A stretch of 6,996 bases of DNA from Enterobacteriaceae bacterium (GCA_022712475.1 JALAGK010000518.1:1-6996), one strand, 5' to 3'; positions 1 to 5,816 are shown, counted from the stretch's first letter. Translations and numbers: made by a program. The notes: a model not told the origin generated them from the letters alone.

Positions 1-36
1 AGACAGAACAATTGCCACTTTCTACCCTGTCAGTAC

Positions 37-50
37 GTGATCAGTATCAC
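37..50. promoter_or_regulatory. Short inverted repeat in the ynfM leader, possible operator
   Basis: GTGAT (37-41) and ATCAC (46-50) form a perfect 5-bp inverted repeat around a 4-base spacer, ending 6 bases before the ynfM ribosome binding site. In E. coli the LysR-type gene ynfL lies next to and divergent from ynfM, so a regulator site here is plausible. A -35-like TTGCCA occurs at 12-17, but I see no good -10 at the right distance. The repeat is short enough to arise by chance. Confidence 0.2.
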
Positions 51-56
51 CTTTAC

Positions 57-61
57 AAGGA
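57..61 (+). promoter_or_regulatory. Ribosome binding site that fixes the GTG start of ynfM
   Basis: AAGGA lies 6 bases before the GTG at 68. This supports the unusual GTG codon as the true start; the protein then begins MSRTTTV, as I recall E. coli YnfM does. Confidence 0.75.
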
Positions 62-67
62 TATTTT

Positions 68-1315
68 GTGAGCCGTACGACTACCGTCAGCGTTGATGGC
101 CTTACACCAGACGATGACGACGTAACCGGTCGCCCCGGTTACATTAAACGCAGCACCGCTCAGTTTATGCGCGCCACTCTGGCGCTGTTTTCTGCTGGCC
201 TTGCCACCTTTGCGCTGGTGTACTGCGTGCAACCGATTTTGCCGGTACTTTCCCAGGAATTCAGGATCTCGCCGGCCAGTACCAGTATTTCACTTTCCGT
301 GACCACTGCCATGCTTGCGGTCGGTATGCTTTTTACCGGTCCCATTTCTGACGCCGTGGGCCGTAAGCCGGTGATGGTAACGGCACTACTGCTCGCATCC
401 GGTTGTGCTCTGCTTTCGACCTTCATGACCAGCTGGCACGGCATTCTCATCATGCGCGCCCTCACCGGCCTTGCCCTCAGCGGTGTGGCAGCAGTAGGTA
501 TGACCTGGCTTAGTGAAGAAATGCACCCCAGTGTAGCGGCTTTCTCGATGGGCCTTTATATCAGCGGGAATTCTATTGGCGGTATGAGTGGTCGTCTGTT
601 AAGCGGTGTGGCAACGGATCTGTTCGGCTGGCGTATCGCGCTTGCAACCATCGCCTGTTTTGCGCTGGCCTCGGCGCTGATGTTCTGGAAAATCCTGCCT
701 GCTTCGCGCCATTTTCGCCCTACGCCGCTGAGGGGCAGAACGCTGTTTATCAACTTTCGTCTGCACTGGCGCGACAAAGGTCTGCCGTGGCTGTTTGCCG
801 AAGGTTTTTTGTTGATGGGCGCATTTGTGACGCTGTTCAACTACATCGGCTATCGTCTGATGCAGGAACCCTGGCACCTGAGCCAGGCTGTAGTTGGGTT
901 ACTTTCGGTCGCATATCTTACCGGTACATGGAGCTCGCCAAAGGCCGGTGCACTCACCGTACGTTATGGCCGTGGACCAATTTTATTGCTGTTTACTACC
1001 ATAATGCTCGCCGGGCTTTTGTTGACGCTCACAAACTGGTTGTGGGCCATTTTCGCGGGCCTGCTGCTGTTTTCCGCCGGTTTTTTTGGTGCTCACTCGG
1101 TTGCCAGCAGCTGGGTAGGCAACCGCGCGCGGCGCGCCAAAGGACAGGCTTCGTCACTGTATCTGTTCAGTTACTATATGGGGTCAAGTATCGCCGGTAC
1201 CAGTGGCGGCTACTTCTGGCATGATTACGGCTGGCCGGGCCTGGGCGCGTTTATTGCCTCATTATTGATAATTGCCCTGCTGGTCGGGCGCCACCTTCAT
1301 CACCGCCTTCCCTGA
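68..1315 (+). CDS. ynfM: YnfM-family MFS inner-membrane transporter
   Basis: This 415-residue protein is a major facilitator superfamily transporter of the inner membrane, of the YnfM/acriflavine-sensitivity type, probably a proton-driven exporter whose substrate is not firmly known. After a hydrophilic N-terminal tail (about 1-33) come about 12 hydrophobic segments. The MFS motif A is visible in the loop after the second segment (GPISDAVGRKP, 91-101), and a long central loop around 208-240 separates the two halves. The sequence agrees with E. coli YnfM as I remember it through most of its length (for example GLYISGNSIGGMSGRL at 162-177), and the length is almost the same (417 in E. coli). 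The start is GTG with a good AAGGA site upstream. The gene is followed after 7 bases by a hairpin, so it probably forms its own transcription unit. The family is certain; the substrate is not. Confidence 0.95.
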   Translation: MSRTTTVSVDGLTPDDDDVTGRPGYIKRSTAQFMRATLALFSAGLATFALVYCVQPILPVLSQEFRISPASTSISLSVTTAMLAVGMLFTGPISDAVGRKPVMVTALLLASGCALLSTFMTSWHGILIMRALTGLALSGVAAVGMTWLSEEMHPSVAAFSMGLYISGNSIGGMSGRLLSGVATDLFGWRIALATIACFALASALMFWKILPASRHFRPTPLRGRTLFINFRLHWRDKGLPWLFAEGFLLMGAFVTLFNYIGYRLMQEPWHLSQAVVGLLSVAYLTGTWSSPKAGALTVRYGRGPILLLFTTIMLAGLLLTLTNWLWAIFAGLLLFSAGFFGAHSVASSWVGNRARRAKGQASSLYLFSYYMGSSIAGTSGGYFWHDYGWPGLGAFIASLLIIALLVGRHLHHRLP

Positions 1316-1322
1316 CTACTTT

Positions 1323-1343
1323 GCGGCAGCACGCAGCTGCCGC
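1323..1343 (+). terminator. Hairpin after ynfM, probable terminator
   Basis: GCGGCAGC (1323-1330) and GCTGCCGC (1336-1343) form a perfect 8-bp GC-rich stem with a 5-base loop, starting 8 bases after the ynfM stop codon. The T tract is poor (TTCCCATTT), so it may end transcription only partly or serve as an RNA-stabilising 3' end. Confidence 0.5.
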
Positions 1344-1424
1344 TTCCCATTTGCTGTACACTTTCTGAATTATGCCAAACACTCTTGCGCGCGCATGCGA
1401 TACAAACAATACGCCACGAAAGCG

Positions 1425-1434
1425 CATAATTATG
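1425..1434. promoter_or_regulatory. AT-rich palindrome with -10-like element before the permease gene
   Basis: CATAATTATG is a perfect 10-bp palindrome, and its left part CATAAT (1425-1430) matches the -10 consensus at 5 of 6 positions. It lies 48 bases before the permease start, at a fitting distance for a core promoter, but there is no convincing -35 element 16-18 bases upstream. It could be a promoter, an operator or chance. The remaining bases between 1344 and 1482 show nothing else clear. Confidence 0.25.
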
Positions 1435-1482
1435 GTAAATTGCCCGCCGTTTTTTCATTTCATTGGTTGAATACGTCAAAGA

Positions 1483-2712
1483 ATGTCGAAAATATGGTCA
1501 AAAGAAGAGACTCTCTGGAGTTTCGCCCTTTACGGTACGGCGGTGGGTGCCGGGACGCTGTTCCTGCCTATCCAGCTCGGTTCGGCAGGCTCCATCGTGT
1601 TACTGCTTACCGCGCTCGTTGCCTACCCCTTAACGCTCTGGCCGCATCGCGCGCTGTGCCAGTTCATTCTGTCGGCTAAAACATCAGGCGGTGAAGGCAT
1701 CACCCAGGCCGTTAATCACTGGTACGGTAAACGCATTGGTCAGCTGATTACTGCGCTGTACTTCCTTGCGTTTTTTGTCGTGGTGCTGATTTATGCAGTA
1801 GCTATCACCAACTCACTGACCGAACAACTGGCAAAACGCATGGAGATAACCCTTAGCGTGCGCGTACTGGTGAGCCTGGGCGTAGTGCTGGTGTTGAACC
1901 TGATTTTTCTGATGGGCCGCCATGTTACGCTTAAAGTCATGAGCTTTCTGGTGTTTCCGCTTATCGCCTATTTTCTGTTCCTGTCGCTCTGGCTCACCGG
2001 TAGCTGGCAGACCGCGCACTTTACCGAGCAGTTGCACTTTACGCCGCAGACGCTGCATGAAATCTGGATCTCCATCCCAGTGATGGTTTTTGCGTTTAGC
2101 CATACCCCGATTATCTCGACCTTTGCCGTGGACCATCGCGAGCGCTATGGCTCTCGAGCTATGGATAAATGCAAAAAAATTATGAAGGTGTCGTACCTGA
2201 TAATTTGCCTGAGCGTGCTGTTCTTTGTATTCAGTTGCCTGCTGGCCATCCCGTCATCTTATATCCTTGACGCTCGTGAACATGGGCTAACTATTCTCTC
2301 GGCGCTGGCCATGATGCCTTCAGCACCCGACTGGCTGGGTATTTCCGGGATTGTGGTTGCGGTTGTTGCGATGTCGAAATCCTTCCTCGGCACCTATTTT
2401 GGCGTGATTGAAGGGGCAACGGAGATGGTACGCGCAGGTCTGGGCCAGGCTGGCGTGAAAAAAAGCCGCGCATTTAACCGTGCACTGTCACTGATACTGG
2501 TAAGCGGCATCACGTTTGTGGTCTGCTGCATCAACCCGAACGCGATTTCGATGATTTACGCCATCAGCGGACCGCTGATTGCCATGATCCTGTTCATTAT
2601 GCCAACGCTCGCCACCCTGATTATTCCGGCGCTTAAGCCGTACCGCTCGGTAGCAAACATGATTACTCTGCTCGTCGGTATTCTGTGCGTATCGGTGATG
2701 TTTATTCCCTGA
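1483..2712 (+). CDS. Amino acid permease of the HAAAP/STP family (SdaC/TdcC-like)
   Basis: The 409-residue protein belongs to the hydroxy/aromatic amino acid permease family (serine/threonine H+ symporters such as SdaC, TdcC, YhjV). It would import an amino acid across the inner membrane, driven by protons. Family marks are the N-terminal GTAVGAGTLFLPI (18-30), FSHTPIISTFAV (205-216) and KSFLGTYFG (299-307), all with close counterparts in SdaC and TdcC. About 11 hydrophobic segments fill the chain, and the length is normal for the family, though its N-terminal tail is shorter than those of SdaC and TdcC. The ATG at 1483 is the only reasonable start, because an in-frame stop lies at 1468-1470; the ribosome binding site is weak (AAAGA directly before the ATG), suggesting modest translation. 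It is separated from ynfM by a hairpin and 167 bases and converges on the acetyltransferase gene, so it is probably transcribed alone. The substrate cannot be read from sequence; serine or threonine is a guess from the nearest relatives. Confidence 0.9.
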   Translation: MSKIWSKEETLWSFALYGTAVGAGTLFLPIQLGSAGSIVLLLTALVAYPLTLWPHRALCQFILSAKTSGGEGITQAVNHWYGKRIGQLITALYFLAFFVVVLIYAVAITNSLTEQLAKRMEITLSVRVLVSLGVVLVLNLIFLMGRHVTLKVMSFLVFPLIAYFLFLSLWLTGSWQTAHFTEQLHFTPQTLHEIWISIPVMVFAFSHTPIISTFAVDHRERYGSRAMDKCKKIMKVSYLIICLSVLFFVFSCLLAIPSSYILDAREHGLTILSALAMMPSAPDWLGISGIVVAVVAMSKSFLGTYFGVIEGATEMVRAGLGQAGVKKSRAFNRALSLILVSGITFVVCCINPNAISMIYAISGPLIAMILFIMPTLATLIIPALKPYRSVANMITLLVGILCVSVMFIP

Positions 2713-2723
2713 GATTCCTCTAT

Positions 2724-2751
2724 GGCGCGCTCCCGGCAGGGAGCCGCCTTT
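2724..2751. terminator. Hairpin shared by the convergent permease and acetyltransferase genes
   Basis: GCTCCC (2729-2734) pairs with GGGAGC (2739-2744) around the loop GGCA. The stem extends by GGCG (2724-2727) with CGCC (2745-2748) if C2728 is bulged, giving 10 bp in all. On the + strand a short TTT follows, so it suits the permease transcript best. It fills the 37-base gap between the two stop codons and could block read-through both ways. Confidence 0.55.
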
Positions 2752-3589
2752 AACCCATCGCCTGCGTGACCAGCGCAAAGCTGCGCGGGGCATTGTGCGC
2801 AGGCTGCCATGTTTCTCCCCGCACCATCATTACTGGACGGTCTACCAATGCTAATCCCTGAGCCGCCAGCCAGTCGTCTATCTCACCCTGACTATCAATA
2901 CGCACAAAAGTGTTGGTGATCTCGGCAAAAAGCACACTGCACAACGCCCGGGCGTCGTCAGGCTGTGGACACACCAGCGGCCCCAGCATGTAACCACGGC
3001 CAAAACGGCGCAGCACGGCAAAACCCAGCATCTTTCCCTGTGCATTCTCGAGCACGCTTAGCGGATAATCCCGTAGTAGCCCGGCAATCAGAGCGTCACG
3101 CTGCATACCGCTGGCCTGATAGTCAAGTGCGGCAAGGGTTGCGATATCGGCCACGTGTCCGGGGCGTAGACGCATTCCTGTGCGAGGCAAACAGGGCGTT
3201 GTCATGGCCAGCAAGCCCTGGTACTGATATACGCAGCCGGTCACCACAAAACCAAATTTCTCATACAGCGCACGTCCTTCAGGTGTAGCGTGCAAACGTA
3301 CGCTATAGCCGTCAAGCTTTTCCATGAGCGCACGAAAAAGCGCCTTTCCAAACCCCTGTCCGCGTAGCGCTTCTTTGACAATCACCAACCCAACGCTCGC
3401 AACGCGCGCCCCCCAGCACCAGTACAGAGCCGTAGCAACCACTTTTCCTGCCTGCTCTATCACCATCCCCTGGCCGAGTCGAAATGCGTCCTGCCAGTCC
3501 TCCAGCCGGTTTGACCACCCCAACTGCTGACTGAGTGCATGGCCCTGCGCTAAATCATGAGCCTTCATTGAGCGAATCGTAAACGTCAT
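2750..3589 (-). CDS. Two-domain GNAT family N-acetyltransferase
   Basis: The 279-residue cytosolic protein is a GCN5-related N-acetyltransferase expected to move an acetyl group from acetyl-CoA to an amine of unknown identity. The N-terminal domain (about 3-130) carries the acetyl-CoA binding motif A, R76-G-Q-G79-F-G81-K, after a strand with VGLVIV, and a motif-B-like ALYEKFGF (107-114). The second half (about 138-270) starts again with an R-P/A-D-I-A-like segment (RLRPGHVADIATLAALD) and resembles the C-terminal GNAT-like domain seen in proteins such as Bacillus YitH, but has no RxxGxG loop, so it is probably not catalytic. The start is well set by GGAGG (3595-3599, complement) 5 bases before the ATG. 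The gene is divergent from the M32 peptidase gene (119 bases between starts) and convergent with the permease. I know no E. coli K-12 gene at this site. The fold call is firm; the substrate is unknown. Confidence 0.88.
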   Translation of the reverse strand: MTFTIRSMKAHDLAQGHALSQQLGWSNRLEDWQDAFRLGQGMVIEQAGKVVATALYWCWGARVASVGLVIVKEALRGQGFGKALFRALMEKLDGYSVRLHATPEGRALYEKFGFVVTGCVYQYQGLLAMTTPCLPRTGMRLRPGHVADIATLAALDYQASGMQRDALIAGLLRDYPLSVLENAQGKMLGFAVLRRFGRGYMLGPLVCPQPDDARALCSVLFAEITNTFVRIDSQGEIDDWLAAQGLALVDRPVMMVRGETWQPAHNAPRSFALVTQAMG

Positions 3590-3594
3590 GTCAT

Positions 3595-3599
3595 CCTCC
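3595..3599 (-). promoter_or_regulatory. Strong ribosome binding site of the GNAT gene
   Basis: On the complement this is GGAGG, 5 bases before the ATG at 3589. It decides the start and contrasts with the weak sites of the permease and peptidase genes. Confidence 0.8.
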
Positions 3600-3615
3600 G
3601 TTTACACGAGCCTTC

Positions 3616-3656
3616 AGGCAGTGTAGCAGCCCCCATTTCGACAGTGCCTCGTTTTT
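3616..3656 (+). promoter_or_regulatory. Hairpin plus T tract in the divergent intergenic region
   Basis: AGGCAGTGT (3616-3624) and ACAGTGCCT (3641-3649) can pair as 8 bp with one internal G-G mismatch around a 16-base loop, followed by CG and six Ts (3652-3657). On the + strand this has the shape of a weak intrinsic terminator, but no + strand gene ends here, so it could only act as an attenuator in a peptidase leader, or be chance. No convincing promoter for either flanking gene was found between 3600 and 3708. Confidence 0.2.
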
Positions 3657-3679
3657 TACGCCATCTGCTGCTACCTTGC

Positions 3680-3708
3680 TGTTACTGATAACAAACTCAC
3701 GAGTAACA
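3680..3708. repeat. Overlapping inverted repeats at the M32 gene start
   Basis: TGTTACT (3680-3686) and AGTAACA (3702-3708) are a perfect 7-bp inverted repeat with 15 bases between; the right arm touches the ATG and covers the weak GAG ribosome binding site (3701-3703). The left arm can instead pair with TAACA at 3689-3693 (TGTTA, CTGA loop, TAACA). Such mutually exclusive pairings, or a DNA-binding dyad, would suit local control of the peptidase gene. Confidence 0.35.
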
Positions 3709-5193
3709 ATGAAGCCAACATACTATCAGCAGCTGACTCAGACCTTTCAACGCCTTTCCCGTTTCTCCCATCTCTCGGCTATCGCTGGCTGGGATATGTA
3801 TACCATGATGCCCGCCGGCGGCAGCCAGGCGCGCAGTGAAGCGCTGGCTGAGCTGAGCGTGCTGCAACACCAAATTCTGACCTCACCGCAGACCGGCGAA
3901 TGGCTCGACGGCGCGCAACAGGAAGCGCTTAATGAGTTCGAGCAGGCCAACCTGCGCGAAATGCACCGCCGTTACCAGCAGGCGGTACTGCTGCCTGCGG
4001 ACCTGGTACAGGCGAAATCACTTGCCGGCAGCCGCTGCGAGCACGCCTGGCGCAGCCAGCGCCCGGCCAACGACTGGCAAGGCTTTGCCGCAAACTTAAA
4101 AGAGGTAGTGAAATTCAGTCGTGAAGAGGCCGATATCCGCGCCAGAGCGGCGAGTGTCTCCCGCTACGATGCCCTGCTGGACGTATTTGAACCCGGCATG
4201 ACCAGCCGCCGCCTTGATGTGCTATTTGGCGATCTGAAAAGCTGGCTTCCTGCGTTACTCCAGCGAGCCGTCGAAAAGCAGGCGCAGCGCCCACTCATGG
4301 CCCCTGAAGGGCCGTTCCCGGTGGAGAAACAGCGTGCACTGGGGCTGGACACCATGGCGCTGCTTGGTTTTGACTTCAACGGCGGGCGTCTTGATGTGAG
4401 CGCACATCCGTTTTGCGGTGGCGTACCGGAGGATGTGCGTATCACTACCCGCTACCGGGAAGACGAATTGTTCAGCGCCCTGCTGGGAGTGATTCACGAA
4501 ACCGGCCACGCACGTTATGAACAGAATCTGCCGCGCGAATGGGCGGGACAACCCATCGCGCAAGCACGCTCGACCGCCATTCACGAATCCCAGAGCCTGT
4601 TTTTTGAAATGCAGCTTGCGCGCAGCACGCCGTTCCTTAAACGCCTGCGTCTGCAGATTATTGCTCACTTTGGTGAACAGACGGCGTTTGAAGAAGGCAA
4701 CTACATTGCCTGGAACCAACGCGTGAAACCGGGGCTTATCCGTATTGATGCTGACGAAGTTAGCTATCCCGCCCATATTGTGCTGCGCTATGAAATTGAA
4801 CGTGCGCTCAATGATGGCGATATTGAAGTGGATGATATTCCGGCACTGTGGGATGAGAAAATGCAGGCATGGCTTGGTCTTTCCACCCACGGCAACTATC
4901 GCGACGGCTGTATGCAGGATATCCACTGGACTGACGGCGGGTTTGGCTACTTCCCTACCTACACGCTGGGTGCAATGTATGCCGCACAGCTGTTTCAGAG
5001 CGCTCGCCGTGCCCTGCCACGACTTGAAGAAGACATCGCCCGGGGAGATTTACACGCACTGTTCGACTGGCTGCGCCAGAACATCTGGCAACACGGCAGC
5101 CGGTTTACCACAACACAGCTGATTGAAAACGCAACAGGGGAAGATCTCAACGCGCACTGGTTTCGCCAGCACCTCGAAGCCCGCTACCTGTAA
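3709..5193 (+). CDS. M32 family metallocarboxypeptidase (carboxypeptidase Taq family)
   Basis: This 494-residue, probably cytosolic zinc enzyme removes amino acids from the C-terminal ends of peptides and so should feed peptide breakdown. All signature blocks of family M32 are present in order: HPF (233-235), DVRITT (242-247), the metal-binding HETGH (263-267, with E264 as general base), HESQS (292-296, E293 as third zinc ligand, 26 residues after H267 as in characterised members), IRIDAD (344-349) and GYFPTYTLG (413-421). There is no signal peptide and the protein is mainly helical in character. The length fits the roughly 500 residues of the family. I choose the ATG at 3709 rather than the in-frame TTG at 3676, because the TTG has no ribosome binding site and the family usually starts near the YxxLxxxFxRLSxxSH-like segment. 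The gene has a strong terminator of its own and is thus monocistronic. I know of no M32 gene in E. coli K-12, so this belongs to a variable insert. Confidence 0.95.
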   Translation: MKPTYYQQLTQTFQRLSRFSHLSAIAGWDMYTMMPAGGSQARSEALAELSVLQHQILTSPQTGEWLDGAQQEALNEFEQANLREMHRRYQQAVLLPADLVQAKSLAGSRCEHAWRSQRPANDWQGFAANLKEVVKFSREEADIRARAASVSRYDALLDVFEPGMTSRRLDVLFGDLKSWLPALLQRAVEKQAQRPLMAPEGPFPVEKQRALGLDTMALLGFDFNGGRLDVSAHPFCGGVPEDVRITTRYREDELFSALLGVIHETGHARYEQNLPREWAGQPIAQARSTAIHESQSLFFEMQLARSTPFLKRLRLQIIAHFGEQTAFEEGNYIAWNQRVKPGLIRIDADEVSYPAHIVLRYEIERALNDGDIEVDDIPALWDEKMQAWLGLSTHGNYRDGCMQDIHWTDGGFGYFPTYTLGAMYAAQLFQSARRALPRLEEDIARGDLHALFDWLRQNIWQHGSRFTTTQLIENATGEDLNAHWFRQHLEARYL

Positions 5194-5196
5194 TGC

Positions 5197-5224
5197 AAAA
5201 GCGCGCCGCCTGGCGCGCTTTTTT
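5197..5224 (+). terminator. Strong intrinsic terminator of the M32 gene
   Basis: AAAAGCGCGCC (5197-5207) and GGCGCGCTTTT (5212-5222) form a perfect 11-bp stem around a GCCT loop, ending in six Ts (5219-5224). It starts 3 bases after the stop codon and insulates the asr promoter just downstream. Confidence 0.92.
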
Positions 5225-5230
5225 ATGTTG

Positions 5231-5244
5231 TACATACCGTTACA
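5231..5244 (+). promoter_or_regulatory. RstA box upstream of asr
   Basis: TACATACCGTTACA matches the RstA-binding consensus TACATNTNGTTACA at all fixed positions but one (C in place of T at the seventh). RstA is the response regulator of the RstAB two-component system, which activates asr in acid in E. coli. The box is 103 bases before the asr ATG and only 6 bases after the T tract of the upstream terminator. Confidence 0.8.
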
Positions 5245-5286
5245 TGCCGATACCAATGACTCACGGAAAGCCCGTGTATACAAGCA

Positions 5287-5292
5287 TATAGT
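5287..5292 (+). promoter_or_regulatory. Probable -10 element of the asr promoter
   Basis: TATAGT matches TATAAT at 5 of 6 positions and lies downstream of the RstA box, whose centre would be about 60 bases before the resulting start site. No good -35 is visible (CGGAAA at 5264-5269), as expected for an activator-dependent promoter. TATACA at 5277-5282 is a weaker alternative that would bring the box about 10 bases closer. Confidence 0.45.
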
Positions 5293-5303
5293 TTGTCTCA
5301 ACG

Positions 5304-5318
5304 ACCCCGCAGTGGGGT
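5304..5318 (+). other. Small hairpin in the asr 5' leader
   Basis: ACCCC (5304-5308) and GGGGT (5314-5318) form a short GC-rich stem with a 5-base loop in the predicted untranslated leader, 17 bases before the asr ribosome binding site. It may stabilise the 5' end of this abundant acid-induced RNA; its role is a guess. Confidence 0.3.
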
Positions 5319-5346
5319 TGCACATACACTACATGAGGGTTTTGCG

Positions 5347-5625
5347 ATGAAAAAGGTATTAGCGCTGGTTGTTGCCGCTGCCATGAGTCTTTCCACTTGC
5401 GTATTCGCCGCTGAACAGGCACCGGTGGCTGGCTCTAAGGCACCTCAGGCCACCTCCGTTCAACATAAGGCAATGAAAAAACACAACAAGAAAGCCCCGG
5501 AGCAGAAAGCCCAGGCTGCAAAAAAACATCACAAAAAAGCCCCAGAGCAGAAAGCTCAGGCTGCAAAAAAACATCACAAGAAAGCGGCACACAAAAAACA
5601 GGCTACGCAAAACAACGCCGCGTAA
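5347..5625 (+). CDS. asr: Acid-shock protein Asr precursor
   Basis: The 92-residue product is the periplasmic acid-shock protein Asr, strongly made at low pH and important for acid survival in E. coli. A signal peptide (1-21, MKKVLALVV core) ends in V-F-A before A22. The mature chain is low-complexity and highly basic: 18 Lys and 7 His but only three Glu in 71 residues, with no predicted fold. It is built of 15-residue units (42-56, 57-71, 72-86), the second [15 protein letters not shown]. The many His residues would add charge as pH falls, which fits a disordered protective protein. The start at 5347 has a GAGGG site (5335-5339); in-frame codons before it from 5293 belong to the leader. It is shorter than the E. 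coli protein (about 102 residues), probably through repeat number. The RstA box upstream predicts RstAB control. ydgU follows after a 59-base gap holding a hairpin. Confidence 0.95.
   Translation: MKKVLALVVAAAMSLSTCVFAAEQAPVAGSKAPQATSVQHKAMKKHNKKAPEQKAQAAKKHHKKAPEQKAQAAKKHHKKAAHKKQATQNNAA
5470..5604 (+). repeat. Three tandem 45-bp repeats within asr
   Basis: Units 5470-5514, 5515-5559 and 5560-5604 encode [30 protein letters not shown] and a diverged [15 protein letters not shown]. The first two differ at only a few bases, and the last keeps the first nine codons in register. Such in-frame repeats can gain or lose a unit by slippage or recombination and change the length of Asr without breaking the frame. 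Confidence 0.85.
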
Positions 5626-5642
5626 GCGCCTGGTGATGACAA

Positions 5643-5671
5643 CAGCGCCCGCTCTTTCGGGCGCTGATTTT
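5643..5671 (+). terminator. Terminator-like hairpin between asr and ydgU
   Basis: CAGCGCCCG (5643-5651) and CGGGCGCTG (5658-5666) form a perfect 9-bp GC-rich stem with the loop CTCTTT. Only ATTTT follows, so the T tract is short. It starts 17 bases after the asr stop codon and ends just before the ydgU ribosome binding site. It may stop most asr transcripts and let a part read through into ydgU. Confidence 0.7.
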
Positions 5672-5684
5672 CGGAGTTCACACT

Positions 5685-5765
5685 ATGGCACGCCGCTATC
5701 GCTTCGAAATTCTGCTGACGCTACTGATTATCTGTGCTGTCGTCGCTGCCAGCTTCTGGTTTTAA
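5685..5765 (+). CDS. ydgU: Small membrane protein YdgU
   Basis: This 26-residue reading frame encodes three Arg and a Tyr near the N-terminus (MARRYRFE) and then one hydrophobic helix (about 9-26) ending SFWF. That is the pattern of a single-span inner-membrane peptide with its N-terminus in the cytosol. A GGAG site (5673-5676) sits 8 bases before the ATG. E. coli has a 27-residue membrane peptide, YdgU, at exactly this place between asr and ydgD, and I recall it as part of the asr transcription unit; the assignment rests on place, size and character rather than on alignment. Its function is unknown. Lying behind the asr hairpin, it should be made only when transcription passes that hairpin, hence in acid. 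It is easily missed because of its size. Confidence 0.82.
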   Translation: MARRYRFEILLTLLIICAVVAASFWF

Positions 5766-5810
5766 CAACGTAGTTCGCTGATTTTGCTCCCACTTTCTTG
5801 CCGTCCCGGC

Positions 5811-5816
5811 TATAGT
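5811..5816 (+). promoter_or_regulatory. Possible -10 element of a ydgD promoter
   Basis: TATAGT matches the -10 consensus at 5 of 6 positions and is followed by TATG. It lies in the 102-base gap between ydgU and ydgD, 51 bases before the ydgD start. No -35 stands at the right distance (TTGCTC at 5784-5789 is 21 bases away), so the call is weak. Confidence 0.3.

Noticed and set aside
787..1224. 145-codon + strand frame inside ynfM
   Set aside because: It overlaps well-conserved ynfM in another frame, and its Arg/Cys-rich product has no family features.
1272..1679. 135-codon + strand frame spanning the ynfM end and permease start
   Set aside because: It overlaps two certain genes in another frame and has no plausible product.
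3676..3708. TTG start adding 11 residues to the M32 peptidase
   Set aside because: No ribosome binding site precedes it, and the extra residues fall in the inverted-repeat leader and are unlike the family N-terminus.
4255..4926. 223-codon open frame on the - strand inside the M32 gene
   Set aside because: It lies opposite a gene with every M32 motif, has no recognisable domain and is explained by codon bias of the GC-rich coding strand.
5293..5346. Longer N-terminus for Asr
   Set aside because: It would place 18 hydrophilic residues before the signal peptide; the ATG at 5347 has a good ribosome binding site.
5389..5400. Lipobox-like LSTC in the Asr signal peptide (residues 15-18)
   Set aside because: The residue before Cys is Thr rather than Gly, Ala or Ser, and a normal V-F-A cleavage site follows, so Asr is not a lipoprotein.
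5359..5610. - strand frame opposite asr giving a Phe/Leu-rich hydrophobic protein
   Set aside because: It is the mirror of Lys-rich repeats (AAG/AAA read as CTT/TTT) and has no evidence of its own.
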